Under the pieces are notes generated by a model, which worked only from the letters and a program-made list of their open reading frames with translations, was not told the origin of the DNA and made no database searches. A stretch of 64,000 nucleotides of DNA from Clostridium sp. JN-1 (GTDB taxonomy: Bacteria > Bacillota > Clostridia > Clostridiales > Clostridiaceae): NCBI RefSeq assembly GCF_003718715.1, contig NZ_CP033465.1, forward strand, positions 1,736,001 through 1,800,000. The letters are read 5' to 3'. Shown here in pieces: positions 17,906 through 28,967 of this stretch. A program made the position numbers and the translations under genes. Each line of letters starts with the position of its first letter. The stretch's first letter is position 1.

Positions 17906-19009
17906 TTATTTACTTTGAGTATCTTCTTCTTTTTTTAGTTTATCTTCTTCTTTTTTTAGTTTATCTTTTCCCTTAGCATCTTCATCTATCTTAGGATTTA
18001 CGGCAGGAAGGTTATATTTTTGTCTTATATTATTTTCTATTTCATACATTATCTTAGGATTTTCTCTAAAAAATTGTTTTGCGTTTTCTCTTCCCTGCCC
18101 GAGCCTAGTTTCTTTGTATGAAAACCATGATCCACTTTTTTGAACAAGTTCTTCTCTAACACCAACATCTAAAACATTTCCCTCTCTTGATATTCCTTGG
18201 TTATACATTATATCAAATTCTGCTTGTTTAAATGGAGGTGCAACTTTATTTTTAATTACTTTAACCCTTGTTCTATTACCTACTATTTCATCACCTTGTT
18301 TTATAGAATCTATTCTTCTAACATCCAGTCTAACAGAAGAATAGAATTTTAGTGCTCTTCCGCCTGGAGTAGTTTCTGGATTTCCAAACATAACCCCTAC
18401 TTTTTCTCTCAACTGGTTAATAAATACTACAGAACATTTGGACTTGTTTATAGCCCCAGTAAGTTTTCTTAAAGCTTGAGACATAAGTCTTGCTTGTAAG
18501 CCAACATGTGAATCTCCCATTTCTCCTTCTATTTCTGCTTTAGGAACTAGTGCAGCAACAGAATCAACTACTATTACATCTATAGCTCCTGATCTTACAA
18601 GTGCTTCAGCTATTTCAAGTGCTTGTTCTCCAGTATCTGGTTGAGATACAATTAAATTTTCTATATCCACTCCTAATTTCTTAGCATATCCTGGATCAAG
18701 AGCATGTTCAGCGTCTATAAATGCTGCAGCTCCTCCAGCTTTTTGTGCTTCAGCTATTATATGTAGAGCTACTGTAGTTTTACCAGATGATTCAGGTCCA
18801 AATATTTCTACAACCCTTCCCTTGGGGATACCGCCAATTCCAAGTGCTATATCCAGATCTAAACATCCAGTTGATATAGCATCTAAATCCAATACGCTGT
18901 TTTCACCAAGTTTCATTATAGAACCTTTACCAAATTGCTTTTCTATTTGCGTTAACGCAGAATCAAGTGCTTTTAATTTTTCAGTATTAATATTTGCCAA
19001 AATAGCCAC
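17906..19009 (-). CDS. recA: RecA recombinase
   Basis: Central enzyme of homologous recombination and co-protease for LexA. 367 residues; Walker A GPESSGKT at 71-78, [17 protein letters not shown] (Walker B and L1 region), and [17 protein letters not shown]. The core is canonical. The C-terminal tail is unusual: two copies of a seven-residue lysine/glutamate unit (KLKKEED) from an exact 21-base tandem duplication at 17920-17961. Upstream lie a strong promoter and a LexA box. Confidence 0.98.
   Translation of the reverse strand: MAILANINTEKLKALDSALTQIEKQFGKGSIMKLGENSVLDLDAISTGCLDLDIALGIGGIPKGRVVEIFGPESSGKTTVALHIIAEAQKAGGAAAFIDAEHALDPGYAKKLGVDIENLIVSQPDTGEQALEIAEALVRSGAIDVIVVDSVAALVPKAEIEGEMGDSHVGLQARLMSQALRKLTGAINKSKCSVVFINQLREKVGVMFGNPETTPGGRALKFYSSVRLDVRRIDSIKQGDEIVGNRTRVKVIKNKVAPPFKQAEFDIMYNQGISREGNVLDVGVREELVQKSGSWFSYKETRLGQGRENAKQFFRENPKIMYEIENNIRQKYNLPAVNPKIDEDAKGKDKLKKEEDKLKKEEDTQSK
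17920..17961. repeat. Tandem 21-base duplication in the recA tail
   Basis: Two exact, adjacent 21-base copies (17920-17940, 17941-17961), in frame, encoding the repeated acidic/basic RecA tail. Confidence 0.9.
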
Positions 19010-19055
19010 TTCCCTTCCTTAATTATGGCATATATACTATATAGTATACGGGTTC

Positions 19056-19067
19056 GAACATTTGTTC
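19056..19067. promoter_or_regulatory. LexA (SOS) operator
   Basis: GAACATTTGTTC within CGAACATTTGTTCT, a perfect GAAC-N4-GTTC Gram-positive SOS box. It lies just downstream of the recA -10 hexamer, over the expected start of transcription, so bound LexA should block initiation. Confidence 0.85.
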
Positions 19068-19074
19068 TAAACTA

Positions 19075-19103
19075 ATTATATAATATATTATATATTTGGT
19101 CAA
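19075..19103 (-). promoter_or_regulatory. recA promoter
   Basis: TTGACC (19098-19103), 17-base spacer, TATAAT (19075-19080). Near-consensus, as expected of a strong promoter held down by LexA. Confidence 0.8.
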
Positions 19104-19300
19104 CCTAGTATAAGTTCAGCTATTTAAATCAAATATAACATTTATTATAGAAATCTATGCCTATAATTTAAAATTATCAAAAACATAGGTATTTTCTATA
19201 TAGACATTATAATTATTTACATAAAATTATATTTTAAACAATCGAGTATAAGGAAAATAATTAATTTATTTTCTGTTCTTATGCACCGCGTGAGTAATAC

Positions 19301-19360
19301 GCTAGAGCTAGAGCTAGAGCTTGAGCAGCTTTATAGGGTTCCTAACTCATAAGTTGACTT
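19301..19360. repeat. Hexamer run and second copy of the dispersed repeat
   Basis: 19301-19326 is a run of GCTAGA/GAGCTA-type hexamers. 19332-19360 is the inverted second copy of the repeat found at the end of hisI (634-662). Together they fill the otherwise empty spacer between the recA promoter and the pgsA terminator; the 19104-19300 stretch is A/T-rich and I see no gene in it. Confidence 0.5.
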
Positions 19361-19391
19361 AGGCTGTAATCTGACTTGGGCACATAAAATA

Positions 19392-19421
19392 AAGAGTTAA
19401 ATTTTTTAAAATTTAACTCTT
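19392..19421 (-). terminator. Terminator of pgsA
   Basis: A 14-base-pair perfect stem with a two-base loop, followed by a T-rich run on the minus strand, just after the pgsA stop at 19430. Confidence 0.8.
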
Positions 19422-19429
19422 TAATAAAC

Positions 19430-20017
19430 CTATTTATCAGGTCTAAGCATTTCCTTATTCTTAATAAAATAATCTAGTCCAGATATTATAGTTATAATTA
19501 TAGCTAATGTCATAGCCACATCTGTTGTCATATTTAAAAACTTATGAGGATGTTTAATAAATTTTTCTAGCATTCCTAGAAAAACATGTTGATAATTTAA
19601 ATTTATTAATGCTAATACTATAGCTATTATCTGAGTAACTGTTTTTGCTTTTCCCCATTTACTTGCTGCTATAACTTTTCCTTCTGCAGCAGCTACAGTC
19701 CTAAGTCCAGTAACAGCAAATTCTCTAGCTATAATTATTATTGCTACCCATGAAGGAATTACATGGTATTCAACTAGACATACTAGTGCTGTTGTAACCA
19801 ATAACTTATCTGCTAGAGGGTCCATTAATTTCCCAAAACTAGTTACTTGATTTCTGCTTCGCGCAATATATCCATCCAACTTATCTGTTATAGATGCTAT
19901 AATAAATATAGCTATAGAAATAAGTGTACCATAAGGTATCCCTTTTATAGTTATAAATATTAAAAAAACAGGAACTAATATAATTCTAAGTATTGTAAGT
20001 TTATTAGCAAGATTCAT
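19430..20017 (-). CDS. pgsA: CDP-diacylglycerol-glycerol-3-phosphate 3-phosphatidyltransferase
   Basis: Makes phosphatidylglycerol phosphate from CDP-diacylglycerol (product of CdsA, also in this window) and glycerol-3-phosphate at the membrane. 195 residues, with the CDP-alcohol phosphotransferase signature [12 protein letters not shown], then [10 protein letters not shown], near residues 45-70, and several membrane helices. The start at 20017 follows GGAG by nine bases and overlaps the end of rimO by 14 bases, so it is probably translated by coupling. Confidence 0.93.
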   Translation of the reverse strand: MNLANKLTILRIILVPVFLIFITIKGIPYGTLISIAIFIIASITDKLDGYIARSRNQVTSFGKLMDPLADKLLVTTALVCLVEYHVIPSWVAIIIIAREFAVTGLRTVAAAEGKVIAASKWGKAKTVTQIIAIVLALINLNYQHVFLGMLEKFIKHPHKFLNMTTDVAMTLAIIITIISGLDYFIKNKEMLRPDK

Positions 20018-21341
20018 AGTACACAACTCCTATTAAATCATATTCAAAAGCATGAGTGATTTTTACTTTAACAATTTCTCCTATCTTTAAGTCTTTATCA
20101 CATTTAAAGTAAATGAGTCCATCAACTTCAGGAGTCATTTCATAACTTCTCCCATACCATTCTTCGTCTTTACCTTCCACTATAACGTCATATACTTTTC
20201 CAACCTTTTCACTATTAATATCCTTGGATATCTGTTGTTGAATACTCATAAGTTCTTCTTCTCTACTCTCTTTGATTTCCTCAGTAATTTGAGAATTCAT
20301 CAAAGCTGCAGGAGTTCCCTCTTCTCTAGAATATTTAAAAACTCCTAATTTGTCAAATTTGATATCCTTAATAAATTCTTTCAATTCATCAAAATCATCC
20401 TGGGTTTCTCCAGGAAAACCTACTATAATAGAAGTTCTAAGTACAATATTTTTTATCTTTTGTCTCAATTTATGTATATTGCTTATTATATCTTGTCTTG
20501 TTCCTTTCCTTCCCATAGCTTTTAGCACATGATCACTTATATGTTGAATTGGTATATCTAGATACTTACATACTTTACTATTTCGTGCCATTTCATCTAT
20601 GAGTTCCTGAGTAATTTGTTCAGGATAACAATACAGAATTCTGATCCATTCTATGCCATCTATAAGAGAAAGCTTTTTTATAAGTTCATGGAGCATGCTT
20701 TTACCATATATATCAATACCATAAATACTTGTGTCCTGTGCTATAAGTATCAGTTCTCTTACTCCCAAGCTAGCTAAATCAGATGCTTCCCTTAAAATAT
20801 TTTCCATATGCCTGCTTCTATATTTCCCTCTTATTTTAGGTATTATACAGTAAGTGCAAAAGTTGTCACATCCTTCTGCTATCCTTATATAAGCATAGTG
20901 TGAATCAGTAGTTAGAACCCTATTTCCTTCATTTATATTTACATCACTATAGGTACAGCTATAAAACTTATTTTGATTTCCATTCATACAACTTTCTATA
21001 GCTCCACTTAACTTGTCATAGTCATTTACTCCAAGTAATATATCTATTTCCGGAATCAAATCCATTAATTCCTTACCATATCTTTGTGTAAGGCAGCCTG
21101 TAGCAGCCAAAAGTTTACATTTGTATTTCTTTTTGTATTCAGCCATTTCTAATATTGTATCTATAGATTCCTGTTTTGAATTTTCTATAAAACCACATGT
21201 ATTAACAATTATAACATCAGCTTCTCTTGGGTCATCTACTATAATATATTCGATTTTAATATTGCTTAGAATAATTTCCGAATCTATTCTGTTCTTATCA
21301 CAACCCAAACTTATTAGTCCAATTTTTACATTGTTCTTCAC
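20004..21341 (-). CDS. rimO: Ribosomal protein S12 methylthiotransferase
   Basis: Radical-SAM enzyme that adds a methylthio group to Asp of ribosomal protein S12. 445 residues: an N-terminal UPF0004 domain with cluster cysteines ([21 protein letters not shown]), a radical-SAM [15 protein letters not shown] near 150, and a C-terminal TRAM domain. [11 protein letters not shown] distinguishes RimO from the tRNA enzyme MiaB. Confidence 0.94.
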   Translation of the reverse strand: MKNNVKIGLISLGCDKNRIDSEIILSNIKIEYIIVDDPREADVIIVNTCGFIENSKQESIDTILEMAEYKKKYKCKLLAATGCLTQRYGKELMDLIPEIDILLGVNDYDKLSGAIESCMNGNQNKFYSCTYSDVNINEGNRVLTTDSHYAYIRIAEGCDNFCTYCIIPKIRGKYRSRHMENILREASDLASLGVRELILIAQDTSIYGIDIYGKSMLHELIKKLSLIDGIEWIRILYCYPEQITQELIDEMARNSKVCKYLDIPIQHISDHVLKAMGRKGTRQDIISNIHKLRQKIKNIVLRTSIIVGFPGETQDDFDELKEFIKDIKFDKLGVFKYSREEGTPAALMNSQITEEIKESREEELMSIQQQISKDINSEKVGKVYDVIVEGKDEEWYGRSYEMTPEVDGLIYFKCDKDLKIGEIVKVKITHAFEYDLIGVVYYESC

Positions 21342-21473
21342 TATATTTCCTCCTGTATTATAGCATATTAAAATAAATACATAACTTATTTTAAGACTAC
21401 TTATTATTTTTTACAAGCATAAATTTAATTTTTATTAAATCAAAAATGCAAAATCATTTAAAAAGTTTGATAT

Positions 21474-23687
21474 CTATAAATCATCTTTCTTTATCAATAC
21501 CTGTCTCGGCTTACTTCCATCTCTCGCCGATATTATCCCTCTTTCTTCCATTTGATCTATAATTCTAGCTGCTCTATTATAGCCTATTCTAAGTCTTCTC
21601 TGAAGCAGTGACGTAGAAGCTTGATTGGCTTGTACCACAATTTTAGTTGCTTCTTCTAATAATTTATCACATTCAGAATCCTTATTAGTATCAACATTGG
21701 TATCAATTTGATTTATTATATCACTTTGATATTGAGGAACTTTATGACTTGATTTGATAAAGCTAACTACCCTCTCAACCTCATTTTCTGATATAAATGC
21801 TCCCTGTATTCTTATTGGTTTAGCTTCGCCAACAGGATAAAATAACATATCTCCTTTACCTAAAAGCTTTTCCGCACCAGCACTATCTAATATTGTTCTA
21901 GAATCAATTTGGCTTGATACAGCAAAAGATATTCTAGAAGGAATATTAGCTTTAATGACTCCAGTAATAACATCTACAGATGGCCTTTGAGTAGCTATAA
22001 CAAGGTGCATACCTGCTGCCCTTGCCATTTGAGCTAACCTACATACATAATCCTCCACATCATGTGGGGAAACCATCATTAAATCTGCTAACTCATCTAT
22101 TATTATTACTATAAAAGGAAGCTTTTCTTGAGCCGTTCCCTTAACAGTTAATTTATTATAGCTTTCAATATTTCTAACGCCATTGTCTGCAAATAACTTA
22201 TATCTTCTCTTCATTTCCTGCACAGCCCAGTTTAATGCTCCTGCGGCTTTTTTAGGATCTGTAACTACTGGTATCAATAAATGTGGAATTCCATTATATA
22301 TACTGAGTTCAACTACTTTAGGATCTATCATAAGTAACTTGACATTGTCAGGAGAATACTTATACAAAAAACTAATTATAAGGGTATTTATACACACACT
22401 CTTACCAGATCCAGTTGCCCCAGCTATGAGCACATGAGGCATTTTTGAAAGATCAGATATAACACAGTTTCCAGCTATATCCTTTCCAAGACAAAACGCC
22501 AAATTATTATCTGAATTCATAAATTCAGATGATTCAATAACTTCTCTTAGATAAACAGGAGTTAACTCCCTATTTGGTACTTCTATTCCTATAGCTGATT
22601 TACCTGGAATAGGTGCTTCAATTCTAATTCCAGATGATGCAAGTCCCAATGCTATATCATCAGCTAAGTTTACTATTTTACTTACCTTAACACCAGGACT
22701 TGGTTGAATTTCAAATCTTGTGACAGATGGACCCTTGCTTACTTGAATGACTTTAGCTTCAACTCCAAAGCTCAACAAAGTTTCCTCAAGCTTACTAGCA
22801 TTTCCTATTAATTCTTTTTTATCTTCTTTATTTAATTTAGATAGTGTATTTGTATTTAACAAATTAGAGTTTGGAAACTTATACATAACAATAGATGCTG
22901 CACTTTTTATTCGTTTACTAATTTCATCATTCATAGATCTATCAGAAGTTTTATCTGATGCACATTCAATATTTATGGGATGCTGTTTTGGCTTTTCTAC
23001 TTCTTTATTTTTTTCAGATGACTTCATAAAATTTAATATCTTTATTCTGCTGTTTATTCCATTTATAAAATTCTTCTTTTTATCATTTTGGTTACAATCT
23101 TCAATATTATCTTCCTTTTCATCAATTAATTTTATTGCATCGTCATCATTTCTGTGAATAAAGTTTTTTACATTATATATTATTTCATATATAGTAATTT
23201 TACTCATTAAAATAAACGATATTATGTATAATGACAAAAAAATTATATAGCATCCTACTTTACCAAATAACTTTAATAGTGGAATATCTATTAAAATGCC
23301 TATCACACCAGCATGGATTATTGTATTTGATTCATATAATTTCCTTATAGCTAATTTTATATTGTTATCTACATAGTAATTATCAATTACAAGCATTTGT
23401 ATAAAAAGCAGTGTATTTATAATAGAAAGTATTACTCCATAAAACTTTGTACTAAATTTCATTTTCTTCTTTTTAGCTATGTAACAAAATCCTATAAATA
23501 TTATGAGTACTGGAAAGATAAAAGCTCCGAGGCCTGCGATGGTTATTAGAATTTTCTTTATAAAGTTTCCTACAATACCTGAAGTCTCAGGTGAAAAGAC
23601 ACTAATTATCATAAGTATGCCTATTGTAACTAGTAGAATTCCTTTCACATCATTATTATTTTGGTAACTTTCCACTTTTCTAGTCAT
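21474..23687 (-). CDS. ftsK: FtsK/SpoIIIE-family DNA translocase
   Basis: Septal DNA pump that moves chromosomes at division and into the forespore. 737 residues from the ATG at 23687: four N-terminal membrane helices (about 20-170), a variable linker, the motor domain with Walker [12 protein letters not shown] near 428 and [10 protein letters not shown] near 530, and a C-terminal gamma winged helix ([21 protein letters not shown]) that reads KOPS/SRS sites. GAGGTGAT precedes this ATG; a GTG four codons upstream lies inside that site. A sigma-H-like promoter is visible upstream. Confidence 0.95.
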   Translation of the reverse strand: MTRKVESYQNNNDVKGILLVTIGILMIISVFSPETSGIVGNFIKKILITIAGLGAFIFPVLIIFIGFCYIAKKKKMKFSTKFYGVILSIINTLLFIQMLVIDNYYVDNNIKLAIRKLYESNTIIHAGVIGILIDIPLLKLFGKVGCYIIFLSLYIISFILMSKITIYEIIYNVKNFIHRNDDDAIKLIDEKEDNIEDCNQNDKKKNFINGINSRIKILNFMKSSEKNKEVEKPKQHPINIECASDKTSDRSMNDEISKRIKSAASIVMYKFPNSNLLNTNTLSKLNKEDKKELIGNASKLEETLLSFGVEAKVIQVSKGPSVTRFEIQPSPGVKVSKIVNLADDIALGLASSGIRIEAPIPGKSAIGIEVPNRELTPVYLREVIESSEFMNSDNNLAFCLGKDIAGNCVISDLSKMPHVLIAGATGSGKSVCINTLIISFLYKYSPDNVKLLMIDPKVVELSIYNGIPHLLIPVVTDPKKAAGALNWAVQEMKRRYKLFADNGVRNIESYNKLTVKGTAQEKLPFIVIIIDELADLMMVSPHDVEDYVCRLAQMARAAGMHLVIATQRPSVDVITGVIKANIPSRISFAVSSQIDSRTILDSAGAEKLLGKGDMLFYPVGEAKPIRIQGAFISENEVERVVSFIKSSHKVPQYQSDIINQIDTNVDTNKDSECDKLLEEATKIVVQANQASTSLLQRRLRIGYNRAARIIDQMEERGIISARDGSKPRQVLIKKDDL

Positions 23688-23711
23688 GTACCTTATCACC
23701 TCAAGTTAATA

Positions 23712-23736
23712 ATTCTACATGCTTATAATATTTCCT
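23712..23736 (-). promoter_or_regulatory. Sigma-H-like promoter of ftsK/spoIIIE
   Basis: On the minus strand AAAGGAAAT, 11 bases, then GTAGAAT; AGGA (23733-23736) and GAAT (23712-23715) are 17 bases apart, the same geometry as at spoVS. A vegetative promoter may also exist. Confidence 0.45.
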
Positions 23737-23802
23737 TTTATTTTAATATACCAAAATCATCAAAGGAAATTTCATTATAAACTTTCTTTTTATCAGCTAA
23801 GT

Positions 23803-24489
23803 TTACTTTTCTTTAGCTAACTTTTTTTCTATTAAAAATTCTAATTTAGATATTGCATCACTTATTCCGCCTACTTCATCTATTAGTCCTTCATCAACAG
23901 CTTGCTTTCCAATTAAAATAGTTCCCATATCATTTAACAGATCATTAGTCTGTGACATAAGCTTTGTTAAATTCTCCCTCTTAATTTTGGAAGTTCTAAC
24001 TATGAATTCTGTAATTCTTTCCTGCATTTTCTTAAAATATTCAAATGTTTGCGGCACACCTATTACAAGCCCATTCATTCTTATGGGATGAACAATCATA
24101 GTAGCAGATGGTGATATAAATGAATAATCAGCTGAAGTAGCAAGAGGAACTCCTATAGAATGACCTCCTCCTATCACTAGAGAAACTGTTGGCTTACTCA
24201 AACTTCTTATCATTTCTGCTATTGCAAGTCCTGCTTCCACATCTCCACCGACAGTATTTAATACAACGAGTAATCCCTCTACTCTTTTATCATTTTCTAC
24301 AGCTATGAGTTGGGGGATTACATGCTCATATTTAGTAGACTTAGTTTGTGGTGGAAGTATCATGTGTCCTTCTATTTGACCTATTATAGGCAAAATTTGA
24401 ATTCTATCAATTCCCTCAGGTGTATTTGTAGTTCCTAATTCCTTTAAATTTTTTAATTCTTGATTTTTATTATCATTTTCTTCAGGCAT
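23803..24489 (-). CDS. tepA: ClpP-family serine protease TepA
   Basis: Membrane-associated ClpP-like protease. In Bacillus, TepA (YmfB) has been linked to protein translocation and degradation of spore SASPs. 228 residues with the ClpP fold: nucleophile Ser111 in GGGHSIG and His134 in IVHPIRMNG replace the GLAASM and HQP motifs of true ClpP. It lies between ymxH and ftsK, as in Bacillus. Confidence 0.88.
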   Translation of the reverse strand: MPEENDNKNQELKNLKELGTTNTPEGIDRIQILPIIGQIEGHMILPPQTKSTKYEHVIPQLIAVENDKRVEGLLVVLNTVGGDVEAGLAIAEMIRSLSKPTVSLVIGGGHSIGVPLATSADYSFISPSATMIVHPIRMNGLVIGVPQTFEYFKKMQERITEFIVRTSKIKRENLTKLMSQTNDLLNDMGTILIGKQAVDEGLIDEVGGISDAISKLEFLIEKKLAKEK

Positions 24490-24561
24490 ATTATCTCCTC
24501 CTTAAACACAATCATATTTTGTGCATTAAGGTGATTATATATACATTTTTTACTACTTAAA

Positions 24562-24834
24562 TTAATGATACTTTTTCAAAGACTCTTCTTCTGCATCAAT
24601 TATTATTGTCTTAGATCCTATTTTTTTTACATATTCCCAAGGTACTTCTATAAATTCATTTTTGCTAAATAAGCCTATTTTAGATTTATTATTATTTAAG
24701 ATTAACATTTTGAAATTTCCATATTCATCTATTACAGTATCATTATTTCCAAGGTAGTTAAATTTATTTCCATCATTTACATTAATTATTTCATACTTTT
24801 CCATTTCACTATATAACTTTAAATTGTCGCTCAT
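24562..24834 (-). CDS. ymxH: YlmC/YmxH-family PRC-barrel sporulation protein
   Basis: 90-residue PRC-barrel-like protein of the YlmC/YmxH family, function unknown and associated with sporulation. The second half, EVPWEYVKKIGSKTIII, matches the family's conserved IPW..I.KIG segment. Next to the M16 peptidase gene and tepA, reproducing the Bacillus mlpA-ymxH-tepA neighbourhood. The N-terminal half is less conserved than usual. Confidence 0.75.
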   Translation of the reverse strand: MSDNLKLYSEMEKYEIINVNDGNKFNYLGNNDTVIDEYGNFKMLILNNNKSKIGLFSKNEFIEVPWEYVKKIGSKTIIIDAEEESLKKYH

Positions 24835-24944
24835 GATTATCCTCCCTTATATAAATTAATATTTATGGTTAGTTCCTGTTAATTTACAATTATGATATGA
24901 GCTTTAAAAATATTACTTAAAGTTATATACATTAGAAATATGTA

Positions 24945-26246
24945 TTATATAAGCTTTTTATCTCCGCTTGCTTTAAATAAACTTATATCTTTTTCCATTA
25001 TGTTTTTAAGTTTATCTAAATTGACATTACTTCCAACAAATGCGGAGTTTACTATTCCTTTTTTAAAGGTTTTTTCCATAACTCTATTTACATCATCAAT
25101 ACTAACCTTATTCACTTTACTTATTATATCTTTAGGTGTATTTACTTTATTTAAAAATAGTACAGATTTACCATTACTAAACATTCTACTGCTGGTACTT
25201 TCAAGTCCTAAAATATAGTTTCCCTTTAGTTGTTCTTTTGCTATATTTAATTTTTTCTCACTTATTCCTTTTTGTGTAAACTTATATATTTCCTCTTTTA
25301 TCATATAAACTACATCCTCAGAATATTTGCTATTTAAACTATTATATATGCTGACCATTCCCGTATTGTTAAAAGACGATATATACGAATATATTGAATA
25401 ACACAATCCTCTTTCTTCTCTTATTTTTTGAAAGAGTATGGATGATGCCCCTCCTCCAAATATACTATTTAAAATTGACAATGTATAAATATCTTCATTA
25501 CCTACCTCAACACCTGGTATTCCAAGTATCATATGAAGTTGTTCTATATTTTTCTTTTTAAACATATAATTGTTTAAAATTTCTGGTTTAGAGTACATTG
25601 TGAGTTTTTCATTACAACTTACCCAATTTTCAAAATATTCTTTTATCAGCTTTAATGTACTATTTATTTCAAACTTTCCTGAAATAGATATAACAGAATT
25701 TTCTGGCACGTAATAGGAAGATACATAGTCAAGTATTTGTTCCCTATTAAAAGAACTTACAGTGTGAGCATTACCTAATATAGGAAAGGATATTGAATCG
25801 TCTCCCCATGAAGCCTTGCTGTGTAAGTCTACCAAAACATCCTCTGGCAAATCTTCTCCCATATTTATTTCTTCTATGATTACTCCTTTTTCTCTTTCTA
25901 TATCTTGAGGATCAAATTTACTATTAAAAAGCATATCAGCTATGACATCTAATGCTAATTCAAGATGAGAATCAAGAACTTTTGCATAAAAACATGTAGA
26001 TTCTTTTCCAGTAAAAGCATTTATTTGACCGCCTACATTTTCTATACACTCTGCAATTTTAAGTGCACTTCTCCTTTTAGTGCCCTTAAAAAGCATATGT
26101 TCTATAAAATGTGAAATACCATTATTATCCTTACTTTCATTTCTAGATCCATTTTTTACCCACAAACCTACACTTACTGAATTAACATAATCTATATCTT
26201 CCAAAACAATACTCAAACCATTATCCAATTTAAATAAGTTATACAT
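24945..26246 (-). CDS. mlpA: M16-family zinc peptidase (MlpA-like)
   Basis: Mitochondrial-processing-peptidase-like protease. 433 residues from the ATG at 26246. The inverted zinc motif HFIEHMLFKGT near residue 50, with downstream Glu in the ERGLCYSIYSY region, gives a two-lobe M16B protein. AGGAGGG is only about four bases before this ATG; a longer frame begins at 26282. It follows pnp, as in Bacillus (pnpA-ylxY-mlpA), but no ylxY polysaccharide deacetylase gene is present here. Confidence 0.9.
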   Translation of the reverse strand: MYNLFKLDNGLSIVLEDIDYVNSVSVGLWVKNGSRNESKDNNGISHFIEHMLFKGTKRRSALKIAECIENVGGQINAFTGKESTCFYAKVLDSHLELALDVIADMLFNSKFDPQDIEREKGVIIEEINMGEDLPEDVLVDLHSKASWGDDSISFPILGNAHTVSSFNREQILDYVSSYYVPENSVISISGKFEINSTLKLIKEYFENWVSCNEKLTMYSKPEILNNYMFKKKNIEQLHMILGIPGVEVGNEDIYTLSILNSIFGGGASSILFQKIREERGLCYSIYSYISSFNNTGMVSIYNSLNSKYSEDVVYMIKEEIYKFTQKGISEKKLNIAKEQLKGNYILGLESTSSRMFSNGKSVLFLNKVNTPKDIISKVNKVSIDDVNRVMEKTFKKGIVNSAFVGSNVNLDKLKNIMEKDISLFKASGDKKLI

Positions 26247-26321
26247 ATACCCTCCTAATAAATTAAGATTATTAAACATCAAATAAACTAGAATGAACTT
26301 AATTAATGATAAAAATAAAAA

Positions 26322-26337
26322 GGCATTTTAATGCCCT
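26322..26337 (-). terminator. Terminator of pnp
   Basis: GGCATT/AATGCC hairpin directly after the pnp stop codon, followed by a T-rich run on the minus strand. Confidence 0.8.
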
Positions 26338-26338
26338 T

Positions 26339-28456
26339 CTACTTTTGTTGATCTTTAGAATTCTTATCTTCTGAATCTTTTATAGCATCTTTTCGTGATA
26401 AATTAATTCTTCCTTGGTTATCAATTTCAGTTACCTTAACCAGTATTTCATCCCCCACAGATACTACATCTTCGACTTTATTTACCCTATTAAAGTCTAA
26501 CTTAGATATATGAACAAGACCTTCTTTGCCTGGAAGTACTTCTACGAATGCTCCAAAGTTAGTTATCTTAGTTACCTTTCCAAGGTATATTTCTCCTACC
26601 TTGACTTCCTTTGTTAAGTCTTCTATTATCTTAAGAGCTTTCTTTGCCCCAGCACTATCTTCAGACATTACAAAAATTCTTCCATCTTCTTTTATATCAA
26701 TCTTAACTCCAGTTTCGGCTATAATTTTATTTATAACTTTCCCACCTGTGCCAATAACGTCTCTTATCTTTTCAGGATCAATTGTCATAGTATAAGTTTT
26801 AGGTGCATATTTGGATACTTCTGCCCTATGTTCTGGTATACATTCATTTATCTTCTTTAATATGAATAGTCTGCCTTCCCTAGCTTTCTTAAGTGTCTCA
26901 TTTATACATTCATTAGTCAAGCCATGAATTTTAGTATCAAATTGTATAGCTGTAATTCCAACTTCTGTTCCAGCAACCTTAAAGTCCATGTCTCCAAAGA
27001 AATCTTCTATACCTTGTATATCTGTTAAAATTTCTTGTTTAGACATATCCTCACTAGTTATAAGTCCCATAGCTATTCCTGCTGCCGGTCTCTTTATAGG
27101 AACACCTGCATCAAGTAATGCGAGTGTGCTTCCACAAACACTAGCTTGTGAAGTTGAACCATTTGAACTCAATACTTCTGAAACCAATCTTATTGTATAT
27201 GGAAATTCACCTTCACCAGGAATAAGAGGTTCCAAAGCTTTTTCTGCTAAAGCACCATGGCCTATTTCCCTTCTGCCTGGTCCCCTTAAAGGTCTTGTTT
27301 CACCAGTACTATATGACGGAAAATTATAATGATGCATATATCTCTTGGATTCCTCTGATCCAATACCATCCAAAATTTGAACATCACCTAAAGCGCCAAG
27401 GGTTGCAACTGTCATTACTTGAGTTAATCCTCTAGTAAATAATCCAGTTCCATGAGTTCTTGGAAGTATACCAACTTCGCAAGTTATAGGCCTAATTTGA
27501 TCAAATGCTCTTCCATCTGGTCTTCTATGTTCATTTAAGAGCATATTTCTAACTATTTCTTTTTGAATCCTATATATAACATCAGCTATATCGGCACCAT
27601 TATCTGGATACTTTTCACTAAACTCTTCATCTATTTTTTCTTTTACTGAATCAACAGCTTCATTTCTTTTGTCTCTATCCATTATGTACATAGCTTCATT
27701 TAACATGTCAAATGAAAATTCTCTTACTTCTTTTTCAAGAGTTTCATCAACTTTATATAATGTTGGAACATCTTTTTTCTTACCAAATTTTTGCACAGCT
27801 TCTTCTTGGAAAGCTACTATCTTTTTACATTCTTCAAATCCAAGCAAAATGGCATCATACATGATATCCTCAGGTACTTCATCTCCACCTGCTTCTATCA
27901 TCATGATTTTATCTTTTGTCGCACAAACTGTTAAATTTAGTGTGCTCTTTTTTCTTTGTTCAAGCCCTGGATTTATTACAAATTCACCATCAACAATGCC
28001 TACTGACACAGCACCAACTGGTGTATCAAAAGGTATACTTGATAAACACAAAGCCATAGATGCTCCATTTATTGCTAGTATATCAGGTAAGTTATCTTGT
28101 TCTACTGAAAGTACAGTACAAACTACTTGAACATCATTTCTATATCCCTTAGGAAATAGTGGTCTAAGCGGTCTATCTATAGCTCTTGCATGTAAAATTG
28201 CTTTCTCGGATGGTTTACCTTCTCTTTTTATAAATCCCCCCGGTATTTTACCTACTGAATATAATCTTTCTTCATATTCTATACTTAGTGGGAAAAAATC
28301 CACCCCTTCTCTTGGCTCGCTTGAAGCATTTGCATTAACAAGAACTACTGTATCACCATAGCTCACTAGTAATGCACAATTTGAAAGCATTCCAACTTTT
28401 CCATAATCAATTTTAAGAGTTCTTCCTGCTACATTAGTCTGCAATATTTGACTCAT
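26339..28456 (-). CDS. pnp: Polynucleotide phosphorylase
   Basis: Phosphorolytic 3'-5' exoribonuclease of mRNA decay. 705 residues: two RNase PH domains (about 1-230 and 310-545) joined by a helical linker, then a KH domain ([16 protein letters not shown] near 560) and an S1 domain ([19 protein letters not shown] near 620). Follows rpsO as in most bacteria. RNase Y, its usual partner in decay, is encoded nearby. Confidence 0.98.
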   Translation of the reverse strand: MSQILQTNVAGRTLKIDYGKVGMLSNCALLVSYGDTVVLVNANASSEPREGVDFFPLSIEYEERLYSVGKIPGGFIKREGKPSEKAILHARAIDRPLRPLFPKGYRNDVQVVCTVLSVEQDNLPDILAINGASMALCLSSIPFDTPVGAVSVGIVDGEFVINPGLEQRKKSTLNLTVCATKDKIMMIEAGGDEVPEDIMYDAILLGFEECKKIVAFQEEAVQKFGKKKDVPTLYKVDETLEKEVREFSFDMLNEAMYIMDRDKRNEAVDSVKEKIDEEFSEKYPDNGADIADVIYRIQKEIVRNMLLNEHRRPDGRAFDQIRPITCEVGILPRTHGTGLFTRGLTQVMTVATLGALGDVQILDGIGSEESKRYMHHYNFPSYSTGETRPLRGPGRREIGHGALAEKALEPLIPGEGEFPYTIRLVSEVLSSNGSTSQASVCGSTLALLDAGVPIKRPAAGIAMGLITSEDMSKQEILTDIQGIEDFFGDMDFKVAGTEVGITAIQFDTKIHGLTNECINETLKKAREGRLFILKKINECIPEHRAEVSKYAPKTYTMTIDPEKIRDVIGTGGKVINKIIAETGVKIDIKEDGRIFVMSEDSAGAKKALKIIEDLTKEVKVGEIYLGKVTKITNFGAFVEVLPGKEGLVHISKLDFNRVNKVEDVVSVGDEILVKVTEIDNQGRINLSRKDAIKDSEDKNSKDQQK

Positions 28457-28595
28457 AAATTATTTAACCTCCCTTCATAGGTTTGTTTTAATATTATTAT
28501 AGTTACTAATAAATTTTATTATACAATTATTAAATTAGTAAAATCATAATTGTAATTGAAATCGAAATATTTTGAATTAATTCTTAATTAAAATA

Positions 28596-28616
28596 AGAGC
28601 GGTATTAAGCCGCTCT
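28596..28616 (-). terminator. Hairpin after rpsO
   Basis: GAGCGG/CCGCTC stem with a seven-base loop just past the rpsO stop. The T-run after it is interrupted, so read-through into pnp is likely. Confidence 0.65.
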
Positions 28617-28620
28617 AAAA

Positions 28621-28884
28621 TTATTTTCTTAAATGTAATTTTGCAATAATAGCACGATATCTTTCAATATCTTCTTTCATTAAATAATTCAAAAGACCTC
28701 TTCTTTTACCAACCATCATTAAAAGACCTCTTCTTGAATGATGATCTTTCTTATGAATCTTCAAATGTTCATTTAAATGATTAATTCTTTCAGTAAGTAA
28801 TGCAATTTGTACTTCTGGAGAACCTGTATCTCCTTCATGTCTTGCATATTCTACTATTATATTATTTTTCATTGCCTTTTCCAT
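28621..28884 (-). CDS. rpsO: 30S ribosomal protein S15
   Basis: Binds the 16S rRNA central domain. 87 residues; [19 protein letters not shown] and [19 protein letters not shown] are diagnostic. TTGGAGGTG lies ahead of the ATG. Preceded by its own promoter and a leader hairpin, which fits the autoregulation known for rpsO in other bacteria. Confidence 0.98.
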   Translation of the reverse strand: MEKAMKNNIIVEYARHEGDTGSPEVQIALLTERINHLNEHLKIHKKDHHSRRGLLMMVGKRRGLLNYLMKEDIERYRAIIAKLHLRK

Positions 28885-28918
28885 TTACTGACACCTCCAA
28901 TTGTAATCTCCTAATTCC

Positions 28919-28947
28919 ATGAAAGTCGTCGGCAAGTCGATTTTCAT
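28919..28947 (-). promoter_or_regulatory. Leader hairpin upstream of rpsO
   Basis: A ten-pair stem with one mismatch and a nine-base loop in the approximately 77-base rpsO leader, lying between promoter and ribosome binding site. It could be an S15-responsive structure, but I cannot show homology to known S15 leaders. Confidence 0.4.
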
Positions 28948-28967
28948 AGCATAAGGTTCACGAATGT

